Shown: positions 62,546-64,000 of the stretch, one piece after another
Layout: the number at the start of each line of letters is the position of its first letter
Position numbering within the stretch: the stretch's first letter is position 1
DNA from: Candidatus Enterococcus huntleyi
GTDB lineage: Bacteria > Bacillota > Bacilli > Lactobacillales > Enterococcaceae
Assembly: GCF_009933175.1 (NCBI RefSeq)
Contig: NZ_MAEJ01000032.1
Location: forward strand, 183,526-247,525
Direction of reading: 5' to 3'
Length of the DNA stretch: 64,000 nt
Translations under genes and position numbers: made by a program
The notes under the pieces: model-generated
Databases searched by the model: none
Told to the model about the DNA's origin: nothing
Seen by the model: only the letters and a program-made list of their open reading frames with translations

Positions 62546-62879
62546 GATAGAAAGTATTTATTGTGATAAGCACTCTAGCCTTTTCGCTTGTCCTTAACTA
62601 CCCGTACATATTTCGATATCTGTCATCAAAAAAAGGTACAATCTGTTCGTAAGTAGCTTAGATAATAAAATAGACCTTATGACAAAATCAACTAACTAGT
62701 TTAGATTTAGAATTAGTTACTATTATTAGAAGGAGAACTAAACTGTACCATTTCACTATTATCAGCCTATATATAGCATTCTACTAAAGGACTAATATAA
62801 ATAGAGCATCAAAATAACAAGTCATGTTCTCGATCTTTTTTCATATAAGGGTATAAGCTAGTCACTTTCGGTATTTTGT

Positions 62880-63023
62880 CCACTAGTGTCTATTCGCACT
62901 GTTTTAGGAATTTTTGACAGAGCAAATAATTACAAGAATCCATTGTTTAGTAGGTTTTATCCTTGAAACAGTCCTTTTCGCCTGACTATTTGCCTCAAAA
63001 AGTGTGCGAATGAAGACTAGTGG
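62880..63023. repeat. Dispersed structured element, copy B
   Basis: P1 pairs CCACTAGT (62880-62887) with ACTAGTGG (63016-63023), and ATTCGCAC (62892-62899) with GTGCGAAT (63004-63011), around a 4x4 internal loop. P2 starts at the next base: TGTTTTAGG (62900-62908) with CCTTGAAACA (62961-62970). P3 pairs TTTG with CAAA (62913-62916/62923-62926). The core 62930-62954 follows. None of the P1 or P2 arms resembles copy A or C in sequence, although all pair in the same order. Confidence 0.62.
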
Positions 63024-63191
63024 TGAAAAAATGAGATGTTTGTTGCTTATTAAATCTTTAGAATAAAATGTATGAGCGTCATAGAACCCTATGAGGATGG
63101 AGTTTTATAAGAGGGAATCCTAAAAGTTTGTATTTTTGTGGTCCTTTTTGCTATTTTTCATGGAGGGCATAGAGACTGCAGTGCGTTTTTT

Positions 63192-63333
63192 ATACTAGCG
63201 TTTATATATGGTGTTTTTAAGGCTCTAACAGAGTGCCAAATTACAAGAACCCATTACCTAGAAGGTTCACCGTATAAACTTGCTAGTTTTATCGCATTTA
63301 TATTCTGGGAAGTGTGCACATAAACGCAAGTAT
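63192..63333. repeat. Dispersed structured element, copy C
   Basis: P1 pairs ATACT and GCGTTTAT (63192-63205) with ATAAACGC and AGTAT (63320-63333), with a single A/A mismatch; T and A runs extend it outwards. P2 is ATATGGTG (63206-63213) with CACCGTAT (63268-63275). P3 is GGC-CT/AG-GCC (63221-63237). The core is 63241-63265 and matches copy B in 20 of 25 positions. Confidence 0.6.
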
Positions 63334-63469
63334 GGAAAAAGGAGCTCTTTAGCTATCTTCTTTTGCTTCATATACTAATTTAAATAACGAATGGAGAGTT
63401 ACCAGATTAGATAGCTATTAAATAATCTAGTCTCAAGTCGGGAAGATTATATAGGAAGACTTGGGAAAT

Positions 63470-63488
63470 GAAGTATAAAAAATAAGCT
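63470..63488 (+). repeat. 19-bp direct repeat, second copy
   Basis: Identical to 62527-62545 on the same strand. Confidence 0.7.
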
Positions 63489-63884
63489 AGCAGTACCTAT
63501 TTGGATAATTAAATAGTCGGAAACGCGGGCTGTCTCCTAGGGAAATGATTTGCAGAGTTTGATCTTGTTATATCTGAAAGTATATTATGATGAGTGTGAA
63601 CGTTAATCTGACTAATGAGAGGTAGTAATTTTTTAATCAGAGCTGTAGTTTATTGAGGTTACAACATGATCAGCGAATCTGTCGAGGGTGCGTTTAGGTC
63701 AGTTACGTGCAATGAAAAAGGAATATTATGAAATGGATGAAGAATTAGCAAATTAAAAACACGGTTATTCCTGAATCGTTAGTCGCTAAAACAGGTAGTT
63801 TTTACGTAAAAAGCGAACGTTTTTGTTTGGATAATGATTATCAATCGTGGAACGAAAAAAAACGAAAAAAAACTAATAAATTCA

Positions 63885-63913
63885 TTGACCCCACGCCGTT
63901 TAGTTGGTATATT
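63885..63913 (+). promoter_or_regulatory. rRNA-type promoter P1
   Basis: TTGACC (63885-63890) and TATATT (63908-63913) have 17-bp spacing. A-rich tracts at about 63851-63880 directly upstream fit an UP element. The place after lysS is a common site of an rRNA operon in enterococci, but the rRNA itself is not in the window. Confidence 0.75.
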
Positions 63914-63926
63914 ATTATTTGTTCGC

Positions 63927-63944
63927 ATGAATGAATTCATTCAT
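63927..63944. promoter_or_regulatory. 18-bp perfect palindrome just after P1
   Basis: ATGAATGAATTCATTCAT is fully self-complementary and lies about 7-25 bases into the expected P1 transcript. It could be an operator or an RNA hairpin. Confidence 0.5.
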
Positions 63945-63989
63945 AAAAACAAACGAAGTTTTTCTTATAAAACTTTTTGAAAAATGTTC

Positions 63990-63995
63990 TTGACG
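63990..63995 (+). promoter_or_regulatory. -35 box of a second rRNA-type promoter, cut by window end
   Basis: TTGACG is followed by TTGAG, a sequence often seen in the -35 region of lactic acid bacterial rRNA promoters. The -10 would lie outside the window. Confidence 0.5.
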
Positions 63996-64000
63996 TTGAG

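Larger units (their letters stand above)
62428..63884. other. Gene-poor region between lysS and the rRNA promoter
   Basis: About 1.46 kb is AT-rich without a convincing gene. It holds copies B and C of the dispersed structured element, a 19-bp direct repeat (62527-62545 and 63470-63488), and a short possibly degraded coding remnant at 63688-63756. A segment near 62801-62835 faintly resembles the element core. Confidence 0.65.

Noticed and set aside
62801..62835. Fourth, degenerate copy of the structured element
   Set aside because: Some resemblance (AGAGCATCAAAATAACAAG) is seen, but the core is not conserved further and no closing stem was found.
63138..63323. 61-codon frame over element C
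   Set aside because: It begins at GTG without a ribosome site and covers the conserved core of the element; the equivalent frames in copies A and B end differently, so coding is not what is conserved.
63914..64000. 16S rRNA gene start
   Set aside because: Only promoter elements are present; no conserved 16S sequence is reached before the window ends.

Overview
The window looks like chromosomal DNA of a low-GC Gram-positive coccus of the Enterococcaceae. The species cannot be assigned from the window alone. Supporting signs are LPKTGE sortase substrates, a SagA-type NlpC/P60 hydrolase directly after mreC-mreD, an Ldtfm-like L,D-transpeptidase, an IreP/IreK-type phosphatase-kinase pair, and the ancestral Firmicutes order pth-mfd-flippase-rqcP-divIC-yabR-tilS-hpt-ftsH-hslO-dusB-lysS running towards an rRNA operon. 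No rRNA, tRNA, insertion sequence, prophage or CRISPR array is visible.

Layout. 1-13.3 kb holds two very large sortase-anchored surface proteins: the 3' part of a CnaB-repeat fibre (29 visible repeats) and a beta-helix adhesin on a Ser/Thr stalk. 13.4-14.3 kb is a small unknown gene plus a TetR-family regulator. 14.4-17.7 kb holds a GNAT-like/patatin fusion, a YdbC-like protein, YicC and a small unknown protein. 17.7-18.5 kb is a non-coding stretch with two candidate structured elements. 18.5-30.0 kb is a dense housekeeping block (gmk, rpoZ, priA, def, fmt, rsmB, PP2C phosphatase, PASTA kinase, rsgA, rpe, thiN) covering nucleotide supply, replication restart, formyl-Met handling, ribosome maturation and cell-wall signalling. 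30.1-34.4 kb is an aconitase-isocitrate dehydrogenase pair behind a cluster of DnaA boxes. 34.5-39.2 kb is a cell-shape and wall-remodelling group (mreC, mreD, sagA-like, M23 hydrolase). 39.4-46.7 kb has mostly single genes (pepF, vanZ-like, yebC-like, araC-type regulator, ldt, ldh). 47.0-62.4 kb is the conserved pth-to-lysS block.

62.4-64.0 kb is gene-poor. It contains two copies of a dispersed repeat whose third copy lies at 18.0 kb, and it ends in a strong rRNA-type promoter (TTGACC-17-TATATT), an 18-bp perfect palindrome and the start of a second -35 box. The rRNA operon should therefore begin just past the window.

The most interesting unexplained signal is this three-copy element (18013-18142, 62880-63023, 63192-63333). 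A near-identical 25-nt core sits inside long closing stems whose sequences differ in every copy while pairing is kept, as expected of a structured RNA. Other items worth checking are an apparent AUU start codon for rsgA, DnaA boxes ahead of aconitase, and a GNAT-like/patatin fusion. All function calls come from reading motifs; nothing was searched against databases.
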